This document shows, one piece after another, positions 24,391 through 35,716 of a stretch of 64,000 bases of DNA. The notes beneath the pieces are model-generated. The model was not told the DNA's origin, did no database searches, and saw only the letters and a program-made list of their open reading frames with translations. Origin of the DNA: Tubiluchus corallicola (Eukaryota; Priapulida; Priapulimorpha; Priapulimorphida; Tubiluchidae); NCBI GenBank assembly GCA_030141605.1, contig JAQGDQ010000448.1, positions 126,001 to 190,000 on the forward strand. The letters are read 5' to 3'. The position numbers were made by a program, and so were the translations under genes. Within the stretch, counting starts at the first letter, position 1. Each line of letters begins with the position of its first letter.

Positions 24391-25030
24391 ATCAGTTTCC
24401 TAGTAATAGCCGCCAAGAGTTTTACAGTTGAAGGCCATAACACGAACTGTTGGAGCGGGGTTCCCCGTTCAGCACTAAAGCAAACATTGAATAAGCAGTA
24501 ACTAAACTAACCACTCAGATTTCTTGTTAAAACGCCCAGCGTTGTGCCGTAACATTACTTGAACACTAACAAACTACATGATTAAATCATTGAATTTAAA
24601 CATATTTTCGCTTTGATAATATATACTACACGTTTTCGTGATATCGAAACAGCATTTGATCACTTTTTTAACGTTTGACAACGAATACTACAAGTATAAC
24701 ATTATATGTTTTTGTCTTATTGTGAAAACTGACGCTACAACTTTTATAATTATATCTATTGGGAAAGAAAATAAAAGACGGTAAGGTCATTTTCGTGAAT
24801 CTCGCACTTCACCACTGGAATTATTTAAATAATTTTGATTTGCAGGTTGTCAGGCATGCTTCAGTCGTTTTGCTTTTCATTTGTCTAATGTTTTACTTAT
24901 AACTAATATTATTTTCCGTAATAGAAGGATTATTTATAATCTTAATGTCAAGATTATTATTAATGATTGAACAAACCAACAATAATTAAATTTTGATACC
25001 AAATTCGCAAGATAGAAAATGTGTACAGTT

Positions 25031-25102
25031 GGAACGCAACTTGGATTTGAACCAAGGATCTTCAGCTTAGAAGGTCGACCCGCAAAAGCGTTCAAATCCA
25101 GG
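25031..25102 (-). repeat. tRNA-like/SINE-like fragment with 11-bp inverted repeat
   Basis: On the minus strand, 25040-25056 folds like a tRNA T-arm (CTTGG-TTCAAAT-CCAAG) and includes the box B-like GGTTCAAATCC. A second copy of the motif in opposite orientation at 25090-25100 makes a perfect 11-bp inverted repeat, TGGATTTGAAC with GTTCAAATCCA, 37 nt apart. I found no acceptor stem or well-paired anticodon arm, so this is not a functional tRNA. A SINE or tRNA relic is the best guess. Confidence 0.35.
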
Positions 25103-25302
25103 CTGCATTCAAAATTTTCACATTTACTGTTTTTCAAGTTTGATATGTATTAAAATTTAATTAATTGGGCGGTTTGTTTCGTCATTTCATCGTAGATTTT
25201 TATATTCACTGATCTCAATATCTGCAAAAGCTATTTGTTACCTTTTAGAAATTAACGATGGTGCTACTGGTCACCTTGAGATAAAAGCTTAACATTGTAA
25301 AT

Positions 25303-26574
25303 ATGCATAGAGGAGTGACAATACCAGCATCCCCAGTGTCACCAGCTGAGCTCATCGACCGTACAAGATCTGACATTAAACTCGTTAACCGTCTTCAGTC
25401 ACCCGTGACAGATTACTTTGATGACGAAGATAGTGATGATGATTACGAACCAGAGTACAGACAAATAGAACAGATGCATTTGGACTATGACTGTGATACT
25501 TTTAAACCGATAGTTGACACTAAAGATGCCACTGACAATCCTTTTGTAAAAATGTGCCTGATTGCCTACAGCCAACACCGGCCCATTGCAATTACACCCG
25601 ACTTATTATGGCATTATATTCGCAATGCAGTTGCCATACATGTAAATAAAAACTCTGAGGCATTACGCAGTGTATTTGTCAAACACAAAAGGAAAACTGT
25701 ATTAAATGTTCATCGAAAGGATTTTGTGAGATGTCAAAACAACAACTGGCCAAGTGTGTTTCAGGAATTTAGGCAACTGATTGAATTAAATTTGAAAGAA
25801 AGTGCAAAACCACTGATATGTGAACGGTTCAGCACGACATCGAAGACGTTATACGACATTTCATGTATTGCCTTGATGGACGTTATGCAGTCATATTTTG
25901 ACTATACCCTGTGTACAGAATGTGGAATACCAAGTGTGAGTTTGTTAGGCAAGTTGGATGACTGGAAAAAATTAAACAAAGTTACAGAAGATTTGTTAAA
26001 TATGTTTCAAGGCATGCCTAAAGGAACAGACCTGGAGTGGTGGAGATGTGGATTAAAGCCAGTTCTTGAAAAGCTTGTTCACTGTTACCAAAATCCGGAA
26101 GACCATTCATTACAGGATTGGATGGCAAGAATTTTCAAATATAATAAAGAGGCTGGATCTGGCGCTGTTGCTTATGTTACAGGCTGGATAAACGTGTTTT
26201 TTCCGTATATAGGCAGCGGTGAAAAGGAACAGAATCCTCTTGCACAAGTTTCCTCATATCCTAAACTAGAAAGGCATATTGGGAAAGCAGTTGGTGGAAT
26301 ATCTCACTTTTATGAACCAAACGACACACCTTCGATGTGGCAGGACGAGTATTTTGCTTGTCATTTTAAGAAAATCGAGCTGAAAGACTTTGCAATGGGT
26401 CTTTCTCAAGCTCCATTCATATGGATACATCACGGTCAAACATTGAAAATGGACTTTCTAGGTGGACCCTGTTGCATTACAGAACAAGTGAGAGAGGAAG
26501 GATCAGCAGCACCACTAGGTTCTTTACATGTTCAGTCAGGTTGGGCAGTTGCATACAGTGACCCAAAGAAATAA
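25303..26574 (+). CDS. DUF4419-family protein, single exon
   Basis: A 423-residue open frame from ATG to TAA without introns. The N-terminus VTIPASPVSPAELIDRT, an acidic tract (FDDEDSDDDYEPEY, about residues 39-53), and the core motifs FVKMCLIAYSQHRPIAITPD, LWHYIRNAVAIHVNKN, FSTTSKT, CGIPSVSLLGKLDDW and GWINVFFPYIG are those of DUF4419. This family has no known function and occurs mainly in fungi and invertebrates. No catalytic motif is evident, and there is no signal peptide or membrane segment. The start is the first ATG of the frame and sits just before the family's conserved N-terminus, so the protein looks complete. Base composition is less AT-biased than the flanks. The lack of introns contrasts with the neighbouring PHKA and FAM149 genes, so retroposition or lateral entry are possibilities, though many genomes encode DUF4419 in few exons. 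Confidence 0.9.
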   Translation: MHRGVTIPASPVSPAELIDRTRSDIKLVNRLQSPVTDYFDDEDSDDDYEPEYRQIEQMHLDYDCDTFKPIVDTKDATDNPFVKMCLIAYSQHRPIAITPDLLWHYIRNAVAIHVNKNSEALRSVFVKHKRKTVLNVHRKDFVRCQNNNWPSVFQEFRQLIELNLKESAKPLICERFSTTSKTLYDISCIALMDVMQSYFDYTLCTECGIPSVSLLGKLDDWKKLNKVTEDLLNMFQGMPKGTDLEWWRCGLKPVLEKLVHCYQNPEDHSLQDWMARIFKYNKEAGSGAVAYVTGWINVFFPYIGSGEKEQNPLAQVSSYPKLERHIGKAVGGISHFYEPNDTPSMWQDEYFACHFKKIELKDFAMGLSQAPFIWIHHGQTLKMDFLGGPCCITEQVREEGSAAPLGSLHVQSGWAVAYSDPKK

Positions 26575-26779
26575 TCAAGTTAATAATTTATAATCTGTTT
26601 TTATGACTGATCAGTCTAAAAACTAAAAAAAATTGAGAATACCCTTGACAGAAACAATGCTGGGAGTCGGTGTAGTACGTACATACAGAAATTGGTACAG
26701 ATGGTCTGCAATTCGATGTAGAATGAAGATGCAAGGAATAGATCATCTACAGCGGCTAAATGCAACCTGACTGCAGCTA

Positions 26780-26785
26780 AATAAA
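26780..26785 (+). terminator. Candidate polyadenylation signal for the DUF4419 gene
   Basis: AATAAA about 205 nt downstream of the stop codon. Confidence 0.4.
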
Positions 26786-28389
26786 GCTGCACTAGGCACG
26801 GACACAAGTGCAATAGGTGCTATGACACATGAGAGCTCTCAGGGGCAGCTAAAATGAGAAATGTTGAACTGGCATTAGTACGCTATCATTGGTTAGACAG
26901 AAATAGAAGAGGACTAATGATTTCGTGATTTCGTGACTAAAAATAAATTTTAGAATTTGCAACAAAGTTACCAAATAAATTGGCAAGATGATTACACATG
27001 CAGATGACAAAAATGACTAAAATTAATGCTATTTCACACTAATAATGTTTATGGTAAACCATTCTTCTAAAGATGGATGAATGAATGAAGAGATAATGTA
27101 TGTTTTTTACCTGCCCAACTGGTTAAAATATTTTTCAAGAGGTAAACATGCATCTAAACTCGGTGCACCAAACTTTGGTAGAAAGAAGTAGTTAGTTGGA
27201 TAAGGTCAAGTTTATGGCATGCATTAGTCAGTCACGTCATGTTTTTATTATCCAGAAAAAATAAATGCAACTAATTATTGTTACGAGATGTTTATATTAC
27301 ACAAGATTTCTGCAAACAATAAATGTTGCAAAATTATATGCCCGAGTTTAGCTAAACAGTAACTTAGTTAATCCTCATTTTTGAGCTTTAATGGCCTTTA
27401 TGCCATGCAAGCCGATACTGAATACAATTAAAAGTTGTTAAAGGTAACATTAATAGATGTATTATATATATATTAATTATAATATTAATATACATTATTT
27501 TAATAGCAACAAAAATATATTATCTATAATATGCACACACGCACGCACACAAACACACATGCATAAAATACACAGTACTATACTGACATAATACTGAGTT
27601 AAAATTCATTACTTTTTTAACAAAGAATAAATATACATGTACATTATTTTTACGTAACATTACATAATTAAAGAGTAAAAGCAATGGATGGCCATTGGAC
27701 GACAAGCCATGGTTACTAACAAAATGTGGCTTAAGACACAAGACAAAATTTAAAACACACAGTATAACACCATTCTAGCGGCCACAGTTTATTACGTACA
27801 TCACGGTAATGCGAATACGTAAAGAAAAAATGAATTTTCATCATTTACTTAACTAGCAGAATAGCTATGAAAACAACGTACATGGTTATTGTGTATTGCA
27901 GACTTTCTTTCGGGTCCCATTGTTTGCATTACAATGTATTTGTAAGTCTTTATTGCTTACGTTAGCTTTGACAGCTGTTTGTAAATTAATTTACAGTTAA
28001 ATTTAACCCGCTATTCCTTCTGCTGCAAAAAGGTTGTTGGGCTGGTAGCGCATTCCCAAGATGTTTTGTGCACACAAAATTGAATGACTATTGACTCTTA
28101 CTGACTTATCTGAACATGTCATGTAAATTTACAGCTCAAAGTGTACGTGCAGTTTAATAGAAAAATCATAAATCATTCATTAATTTTTAGTTTATCAAAG
28201 TGACAGAATAAATTTCATTGAATTTGAATAATGCTTCAAAATAGTTGATACTTGATAGCATCTTCTGAAGGTACTTTACATTCTCTATGAAGCTATACAG
28301 TGTGCACTATTTTTTATTAATACATGCTTGTTGATCTGGTAATCATATACGTACGGTTAGCCTCGTATGTTTCTAGAGTACTTAAATTG

Positions 28390-28435
28390 TTTTTCTGGGT
28401 CCCTAGCGGGTTCACTATAACGACATTATACCGTA
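28390..28435 (-). mobile_element. Tigger/pogo-like terminal repeat (one end)
   Basis: Read on the minus strand this begins TACGGTATAATGTCGTTATA and continues to GCTAGGGACCCAGAAAAA. It matches the segment at 61467-61510 at roughly four positions in five, so two copies of the same family are in this window. Ends starting with a TA dinucleotide and CAGT/CGGT resemble Tc1/mariner-Tigger type elements. Confidence 0.5.
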
Positions 28436-29946
28436 GTTTGCAGCACAACTGATTCGTCATTTCACAGGCATATAGCATGCATAGCAGTTACCTAAACACT
28501 GTTGTTAGGTCATACACTACGTGTCGAGGAGTATCATGGCAAAACTCACATATAATAATTATAGCAACTAATACTAAGTTAACATGATTATAGCAACTAA
28601 GTTAACACGTCAGCAGACTATGAAAGGACTGCATACAACAAAATGTTTTCAGTAGCCCTTTAACAACTGTGCAAGAACTGAACTTGTGTAATGTTGTGCC
28701 CAAACTGAGTTGCAAATATAATATAAACATGAGCAAATGGCTAGGTGTTAGCAGTTAAATGCAGATTCAACAGATAATAAGCTCTTTCTTTGAATGCCCA
28801 CATTAATGCACATCATGGCATGTTAGTTTCAACAAATTTGGTTAAGCTATAATGTATTTAAGCATTAATGATGATTGTTTTTTAAAATTCTCCTCAGTGC
28901 AACTACCAACCATGCACTAGCCTTTGGTTACATAGAAAGAAACCAGTGGCAGCAGGCTGATGGATAAAAGTTGTTTACAGATGAAAATGTTCTGCAATGG
29001 AACTTAATTGCCTCACTTGGCATATCTTTCTAGTGGCATTCAGTGGAAGATCCATTGTAAATGGTGAAGACCACTTTTCTAGTAGATGGCAACTGCTGGG
29101 CAATCCGCATTTCAACCTAGTTGTCACGTGATTTATTAGGTATTCAACTGGATTCTCGAACATGCAAGCCCTCCAGGCAGTGCCGCAAGTTGCTGATTCT
29201 TGGTACAATTTAAATTTACAGAAGGAGAGCATTTCTGAGTACTGTCTCGGAAAGTCTTCATCAGATTAATGAACCTGTAAATAATCCTATCCTGGTAGAT
29301 GTTCGGAGATGCAGTGACACTTGAGGCCATACAATAAACGGAAAATTTTGTATGGCCAACACTTGTAACAGGTATAGTGGATTCTAAAGTGTTGTTTGAA
29401 GAATAACCTTGACATAAATGTCAGTTTACACAATTCACATACCCAAAGTTGAGCTGCAAAGAAAAAAGAAGCAGATTAGCAAATGTTCAATGAGAAAAAC
29501 TCAATGATAATATCAATGATCACTAAGCAACCAGATTTGCCTTAACAAGCCAAAGTTTAGATTGTAACAATATTAGAAGCAAATATGCTACAAGTTGAAA
29601 TTTCACAGTGTGGCGTTACAGTAAATTAGCTTTAGGCTGCAGAAAGTTACGGGTTTATAGCTTTAATGGTTGTTAATACTATAGTCGAAAAGCTCTAGCA
29701 TGTCAGTTAATCATCAATTTAAAAACAGCCATGTTGGTGCCTAATAGATGGCAGCAAAATAAGAAAGAAATCACTTGATGGCAGTTTACATCACAGTTTT
29801 CACCACAGAAGATGAAGTACTGATAAAATTTATCAAGAAAAAACTGGTAAAACACAAATTTATAAAGACTTCCCCAGCAAAAGAGTAATACAAGGCTCAT
29901 GTGAATGGAATAATAAAAATAGTATGAAATAATAGCAAGACCTTTT

Positions 29947-29985
29947 AACATAGAAACAGTGTGGGATATACCCTGTTTCTATGTT
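29947..29985. repeat. Perfect 13-bp inverted repeat (hairpin)
   Basis: AACATAGAAACAG at 29947-29959 is exactly complementary to CTGTTTCTATGTT at 29973-29985, with a 13-nt loop. Immediately downstream is another inverted repeat, GCAGCCCC at 29992-29999 with GGGGCTGC at 30093-30100, which may mark the ends of a small element of about 110 bp. Confidence 0.7.
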
Positions 29986-32900
29986 AGGGAGGCAGCCCCC
30001 CCTCCGCATATATACGTTATGTTGTGAATCTATAGATATAAATATTCTATATATGGGTCAGCCCCCACATATACCACATGTAAGCCCACCCAGGGGCTGC
30101 ATTTTTGCAATACTATTATAGTTGGTCATTTTCCACGTTCAAAATTTCATTTTCGGCTTCATCAGTAACCTCATGTAGTAGCACTTAAGAGATGCTGGTA
30201 TTTAATGTACTGGCTATTCTTCAAAATTTTTAACACATCCGAACTCTTTGATGCCAAACTGTTTAGTCTTGATGCCGAACTACCATCTTATGTGAAAGTA
30301 ATTGTAGCAAAAAATAAATTTCTTCATAGGTTACTCAAAACACGTGTATTATTTGCATGTTAAGCACTTACGTACTGTTGGTTTTGCTGTACTATGTAAT
30401 GCTTTCAATTCACTTCAAAATCCATTTACTGTAAAAAATTACATCTCCACTATACATGAACGTAAGGTGTGCAAAGGAAATTTAATTAGACACTGGTTTT
30501 CAACTCATATTCGAATGAGAATTCAGTATGGTTGTGGTGGCGGTGGCGGCAAATATGTATATCTTAGGGGATATGTTTGTCAAAATCCAAAAAATTGCAT
30601 AAAAGTTATTCTCAAATAGTTTCAAACAGCTGCACAAGTGTTGGCCAGATATCCTTCTTTGGAACCTTGTTTCCTCATTACCTACCTGTATTTTTTACGT
30701 GCTGATTAAATCGTACAAGAACATGCGCAGCCCGGATGTGGCGGTCATCGCTTCTGATCAACTTTATTCGAGTCCTAAAAACGAAAGAGCTACATGATTT
30801 GAAATTGATGTAATTTTTATACAACAAACAACAGTACATGTTAATATGACCTTATATAACTAAATATTGTCAATAAAGAATTTTCAGAAAAGCCATGGAG
30901 TAATCAAGAAGTTTAAAGTACAAGCATAATCCATTATTTAATTGTTAGAGAAATTGTATAATAACAGTGTCTAATAACAGCTAATTTGCTAGCATTATTC
31001 TTGTTTACCACAGATTCCAGATGCAGAATGATATTAACGGCATGCAGCTGTAACCCAAAAACTACAAACAAGAATGTGGTACAAAATAATGCTAATGCCT
31101 TATTATCTAAAATAAAAGTTACAATTATTTGATACTTTATAAAAAAGAAAAAATAAGAGACATTAAAGAAACAACAATTACAGTTTGTTATACAGTCTAC
31201 AATTGAAATGGTTAAAGAATAGCAACGAATAGGCAAAAATGTTATTTATCTGCAGCATACTGCAAATAACAGGTTGCAAATGAGTTTCACATAAATTTTA
31301 GCCTGAGATTCTAACTCTAACACTAATGGCTAGCTAGACTCCACAATTTACTAAAAACAATAATAATATTTATTGCTAACTTAACACAATTCAAACCAAG
31401 CTACAATGATTATTAATGAGGCAGTCCATCAGATGAAAGTAAAATTAAGCTCGGACATTCCAGTTTGAATTTACTTTTACTAATTCGACTTTCAAATAAG
31501 TAATCACAAAGAGCATTAAATCCAATAAATTAGATTCTATGACTCTAGTCAAGACAGAATCGATTCCCAGAAGGATTCTGATTTGACATGAAGAGAATGA
31601 GAAATATTGAAATCTGATTTGGTTCGAATTCAAAAGCATTAACTTCTATTTGGATTTCGCTTGTAATTCAATTTTTAATAATAATGGGTACTGTTGATTA
31701 GGGTTGTTATTCAGGCAAGATAACACTGATAGTTTGGACAAGGTGCAAAAATAGTCACAAAAGCTGCAACAGATCTTTCCTATAATTTGCATCAGTAAAA
31801 TTGCTTTTTACTCATTGTTACACTTATCTATGTTTTGCTCTGATAAAATTCAAAGCATTTAAATAAAACTGCATTTTAATTGGTTACGATTAACTGGTTT
31901 AACTAATTAAGGAGTTCGATAGCTCATTTCAATTACAATTTTCTTTGACTATTGCTTAAACTAGTTACACCTAAACTCAAAAGATTAAAAAAATTTCCTT
32001 TTGTTGTCGTGGACAATTATTAACTCAAATTTAAAAAGTATATCTAGCATAGTACAAAAAACTTTGCAATAGACTAGCTTTTTTCAAAATTATGCAGTTG
32101 GCACTAAAAGAAGATATGCAGGTTCTGAAAATGGTGCTACCTTCTAGAAAGAAAAATTTTGAGGGGAAATCAAGATTACATTTAATATTATGGTAATAGG
32201 TGAGAATTGCGGTTGCCTTCTGCATAGAAAGATGTGACTTTGATACCGATCTCGAGTTAAATCAAAGATTGATCACATACAGAGTTTTATGTTACACCTA
32301 AGCATATGGATGCACCAAGCGTCATGTAATGTTGCCCAATTGAACAGTTAGCAGTTGGCTTGGCGACAAAAAGATCAGTGAGATAAGTTACAAGTAGTGG
32401 CAGCACATCTAATGAAAATCAGTAGCACCATTTGCTCACAAGACAGCTATAATGTAATGGATCTGTCGATTTTTACCAAAGAAGTTCAAATGAACGTTCG
32501 AGAATCAGCAGCAGCCTTTAGTAGAGCAAAAATAGAGGTCTTTTATTATAGCAGCTAGTCTAGTACCACTAAATAGCTACTGCTTAGGAGCTTAGTCCTA
32601 CTAATGCCTATACAGTACAATCATTGTTTAAAAACTCAATTTAGCGATGTTTTATTTTAACGATGCTGAACATGTGACACCTTCTTCTCACTTAATGATG
32701 CATGTTTAATTCAACAACAATTTTTTTACTTTGGCCAACCATATGAGAAAGAAAAAAATTTGTTGGCTATAGCAAAATTTAACATACTGCATTCTACCTT
32801 AGCAGTTAACCTCGCGATGAAACTTTTCACACATTACCAAGATATATATACATACTTAATTGCAATAAAATTATTTGCACAAACTAAACATATTTATAAA

Positions 32901-34624
32901 AGCACATTTGTAGTCTTTTGGTGCTTAAATTGGACTTTTAACATACCGTAGATGTAGCTGCATGTTATCTGCTCTGACTAGGCTAACAAAGCACCTGAAA
33001 ATAAAATTAGTTATACAGTGTTTTAACACAAATTTCAGTGCGCATTTTACAATACAAAACATAACATCACATGGCAAAGAAAAGTTGTTACGTATATTCG
33101 GCTTGCATAATTGTAAGTTTCGACCTAAGCCAGAAAGAGAAAAACTATAATAGTTTCACTGCATGCTAATTTTAGAAAATAACAAAACACGACAAACACA
33201 TCCACATTGTGATGCGGCAATTGCGAACCAACTGGAATTTCCTTTAAAAACATAGTTCAACAAATTTTATGATGTTAAAGTTTTGTTCATTTTACAATTA
33301 GAAGCATGCATTAGCTTATTATAGTGTTATAACATACGTTATACATGGCACAAAGACAGATGCAAAATCTATATGCAGATTCCACAAGTGCTGTTTCATT
33401 GACTTTATGGCACACAGACTTTTATTAAGAAAGCTTAATTTTCTGTCTCAGACAAAATCATCCTGCTCTTGTGTTCAAGCTCAGTACAAACACATTTGTT
33501 TGTATTTTAGACAAAACCGGATCAGAACAATAAAAAGCAATCGTTTAGTCAAGTATTATCTAATAATAATTGCTTACTGAGATTTACCCATGAGAATGTT
33601 TGCTTCATAGAAAAGCTGTCGTGCGCGGGCAAAATTCATCTGAGACAGAATGCAGCAGACAGTTTGTTCGCAGACAGACATTTTTACAGTGTGTAATTAG
33701 TGTTCTATTTTTTTAACCTTAAAAACTAAAGATGAACAAAAGCCAACAAAAATAGCTAAATCTTGCAGAAGTAGTTTCCCCAACAACGCTTCTTAAACAA
33801 ACTAAAAAGTGAGTTGCAGTTCATACTGTTCATTCATTACCTTCGTCCATTAAAGTAATCCTTTCCCATTGCATAGGCATAAAGGCGAATATTTGGCTCA
33901 CTAAAAAAGCAAAATGTCCAAATAAGGCAAAATGAAATGTTTCATGTAATATCACACATCTGTTCTAGTGATTATCATGACAGGGAAGACAACAGCGAGT
34001 TATTATACAACTTTATTCTAAAATGGCATTGACAACGAGAGGGAGATCTGTAAAGTATTTGGCCAACAGATGGTAGCACAATATACGAAAGGTAATTTAA
34101 GGCTTAGCCTTAAGTTCAGTTAATATTACGATTTGGAGAGAATTATACTAGACTTTCATAAGAATATTGGCTTCTTAAAGCATTATTCTTAAAGCCCTCA
34201 AGCTCACCTTAAAATGCAGACTGAGTATTATGCATACACAGTCAATAATTACGCTTCCACAAAATTTTTACAGAATTAGACATGAATGAAAGTTAAGTGG
34301 ATTAATAAAAACAATACAGCATTTGAAAGCCCTTGTAAATCTTTTGCCCACATCAGTGCAGAAGGTCAAGAATAATCACACTAAAACAGACTAACAGTAA
34401 TTACAAAATTAACCACAGTCCACAAACAAAGCTAATTGTAATAGAAGCGAAGGCTGACTGCTGGCGGCTGTCTGCTGAGCGAGCAATGTAATGTTAAAAA
34501 ACTTTGAATAAGTGACTGCGCGACCTACACGCACGCCAAATCAATTTATTTTCTCTCTAGCATTTCGGGAACGTAAAAATACATAAACATAAATGGTAAA
34601 AGTGTTAATTAAGGTAGAAAAAAT

Positions 34625-34690
34625 CAACGAGATAGGGCAGCGAATCGACTAAAGACTAAAAAGTCATCAAGTCAGCTACCCTTCATTTGG
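34625..34690 (-). mobile_element. Short dispersed repeat copy (RLDD-type tail)
   Basis: On the minus strand it reads, through a stop, as KGS-stop-LDDF. It is similar in sequence to the minus strand at 39450-39510 (KGGRLDDF) and more distantly to the plus strand at 53055-53111 (QGRRLDDP). The three look like copies of one family's terminal segment. Confidence 0.35.
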
Positions 34691-35064
34691 CAACAAAATA
34701 GATAATTTGGGTGCTGGTTAACATGGCTAATTAAATAATGATGCAAAGTTGTTTATTAAATAGTAAAACACAATTATGATCTATACACATCGTTAGTATA
34801 AAGTTGATGTTTTTTAGATATAATTATGCCTTGTCAAATTATTTACAGTAATCCAAATATATAAGTGAAACATATATTTAAAAAAGAATGAAACAAAAAA
34901 TGAACGTTTTTAAAAGACTCAGTACTAGACCTGTAGTAGAAACACAATGACATATTACTATAATGAAAATTATGATACTGATAATAATAACAATAATGAA
35001 AATAGAACATGAAACTGTAATGTGCTGTAGCAACATAACCTAGGCCTAGATACCAGTAACTACT

Positions 35065-35270
35065 GTTAGTGATGACAGTAGAACAAGAGGTCAGTCCAAA
35101 AAAATTGATGAAGAGATTTTCTAGACTTGAGTCACTTGATCTTAGGAAATATAGTTTTAGCCAAAGAGTTATTAATATTTGAAAGCAGTTAACTAAGGAA
35201 GGGGTGAACCCTGCCAGTGTAAATGTTTTCAAAGGTCACTTGGAGGAGTTCTTGAAGATGATTGGGGGCA
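35065..35270 (+). pseudogene. Decayed non-LTR retrotransposon (LINE) 3' coding end
   Basis: Reads DDSRTRGQSKK, then after a frameshift in an A-run near 35100 continues as RLESLDLRKYSFSQRVINI-stop-KQLTKEGVNPASVNVFK. This is the C-terminal pattern of many LINE reverse-transcriptase proteins (TRGHS...F..RV...WN.LP...V.A.SVN.FK). The expected Trp codon is a TGA at 35180-35182. The frameshift and the stop show it is dead. No upstream reverse-transcriptase domain was found, as expected for a 5'-truncated copy. Confidence 0.7.
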
Positions 35271-35658
35271 CAACACAAGCTTGTCTAAGCTTACAGCCCC
35301 AGTTACCATCGCCACCAATATTTACATTGCCATATAGATGAAGTTGGTGGGCGTCACTCGTCAGTAAGTAACAGTCGCGAGGATAGGAAGGCATTGCTAT
35401 AGGCCTCACTTTTTTAACATCGATGAGAATGAAATAGTGTGAATTTGGTGCAGCATGGGTTGTTTCGACGCAACGAGAGTTGTTTATTTTTGTTGAGTTT
35501 CTGGTGTTTGAAAATTTCATACTAATATTAGTAATAATAGTAAGTTTTGTTATTGTTGTGTATGAAATGCGTTACTAAAATGCACAAGAATTTAATGGTG
35601 CCAAAATGATTTTTTGTAAATTGCTGCTTTCGTATTTTGAACTATTTTCTCAGTAGCT

Positions 35659-35716
35659 TTTCTAAATATAGTAATACTATTACTAATACTAATAGACTAG
35701 TAGTACTAGTAATACT
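35659..35716. repeat. Palindromic ACT/AGT trinucleotide-rich tract
   Basis: Alternating TAGTAATACTATTACTAAT and ACTAGTAGTACTAGTAATAC sequences form several overlapping self-complementary stretches. Related text occurs at 35519-35545. Confidence 0.55.

Larger units (their letters stand above)
20699..25302. other. PHKA 3' UTR and intergenic region without a recognised gene
   Basis: About 4.6 kb. The first few hundred bases are presumably PHKA 3' UTR. The rest is AT-rich sequence with three short repeat tracts and a tRNA-like inverted repeat, listed separately. Open frames here (for example 22540-22914) are biased by repeats and look non-coding. Confidence 0.6.

Noticed and set aside
25031-25102. 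Functional tRNA gene
   Set aside because: Only the T-arm/box B part is convincing; no 7-bp acceptor stem or proper anticodon arm can be formed.
28975-29330. Two overlapping minus-strand frames in a slightly GC-richer stretch
   Set aside because: Composition is mildly coding-like, but no family, start context or splice structure could be recognised. Kept only as a note in the gap description.
34843-35520. Two minus-strand frames of 129 and 94 residues
   Set aside because: They overlap the LINE remnant on the other strand; the first is Phe/Tyr/Ser-rich AT-derived sequence. No domain or splice support.
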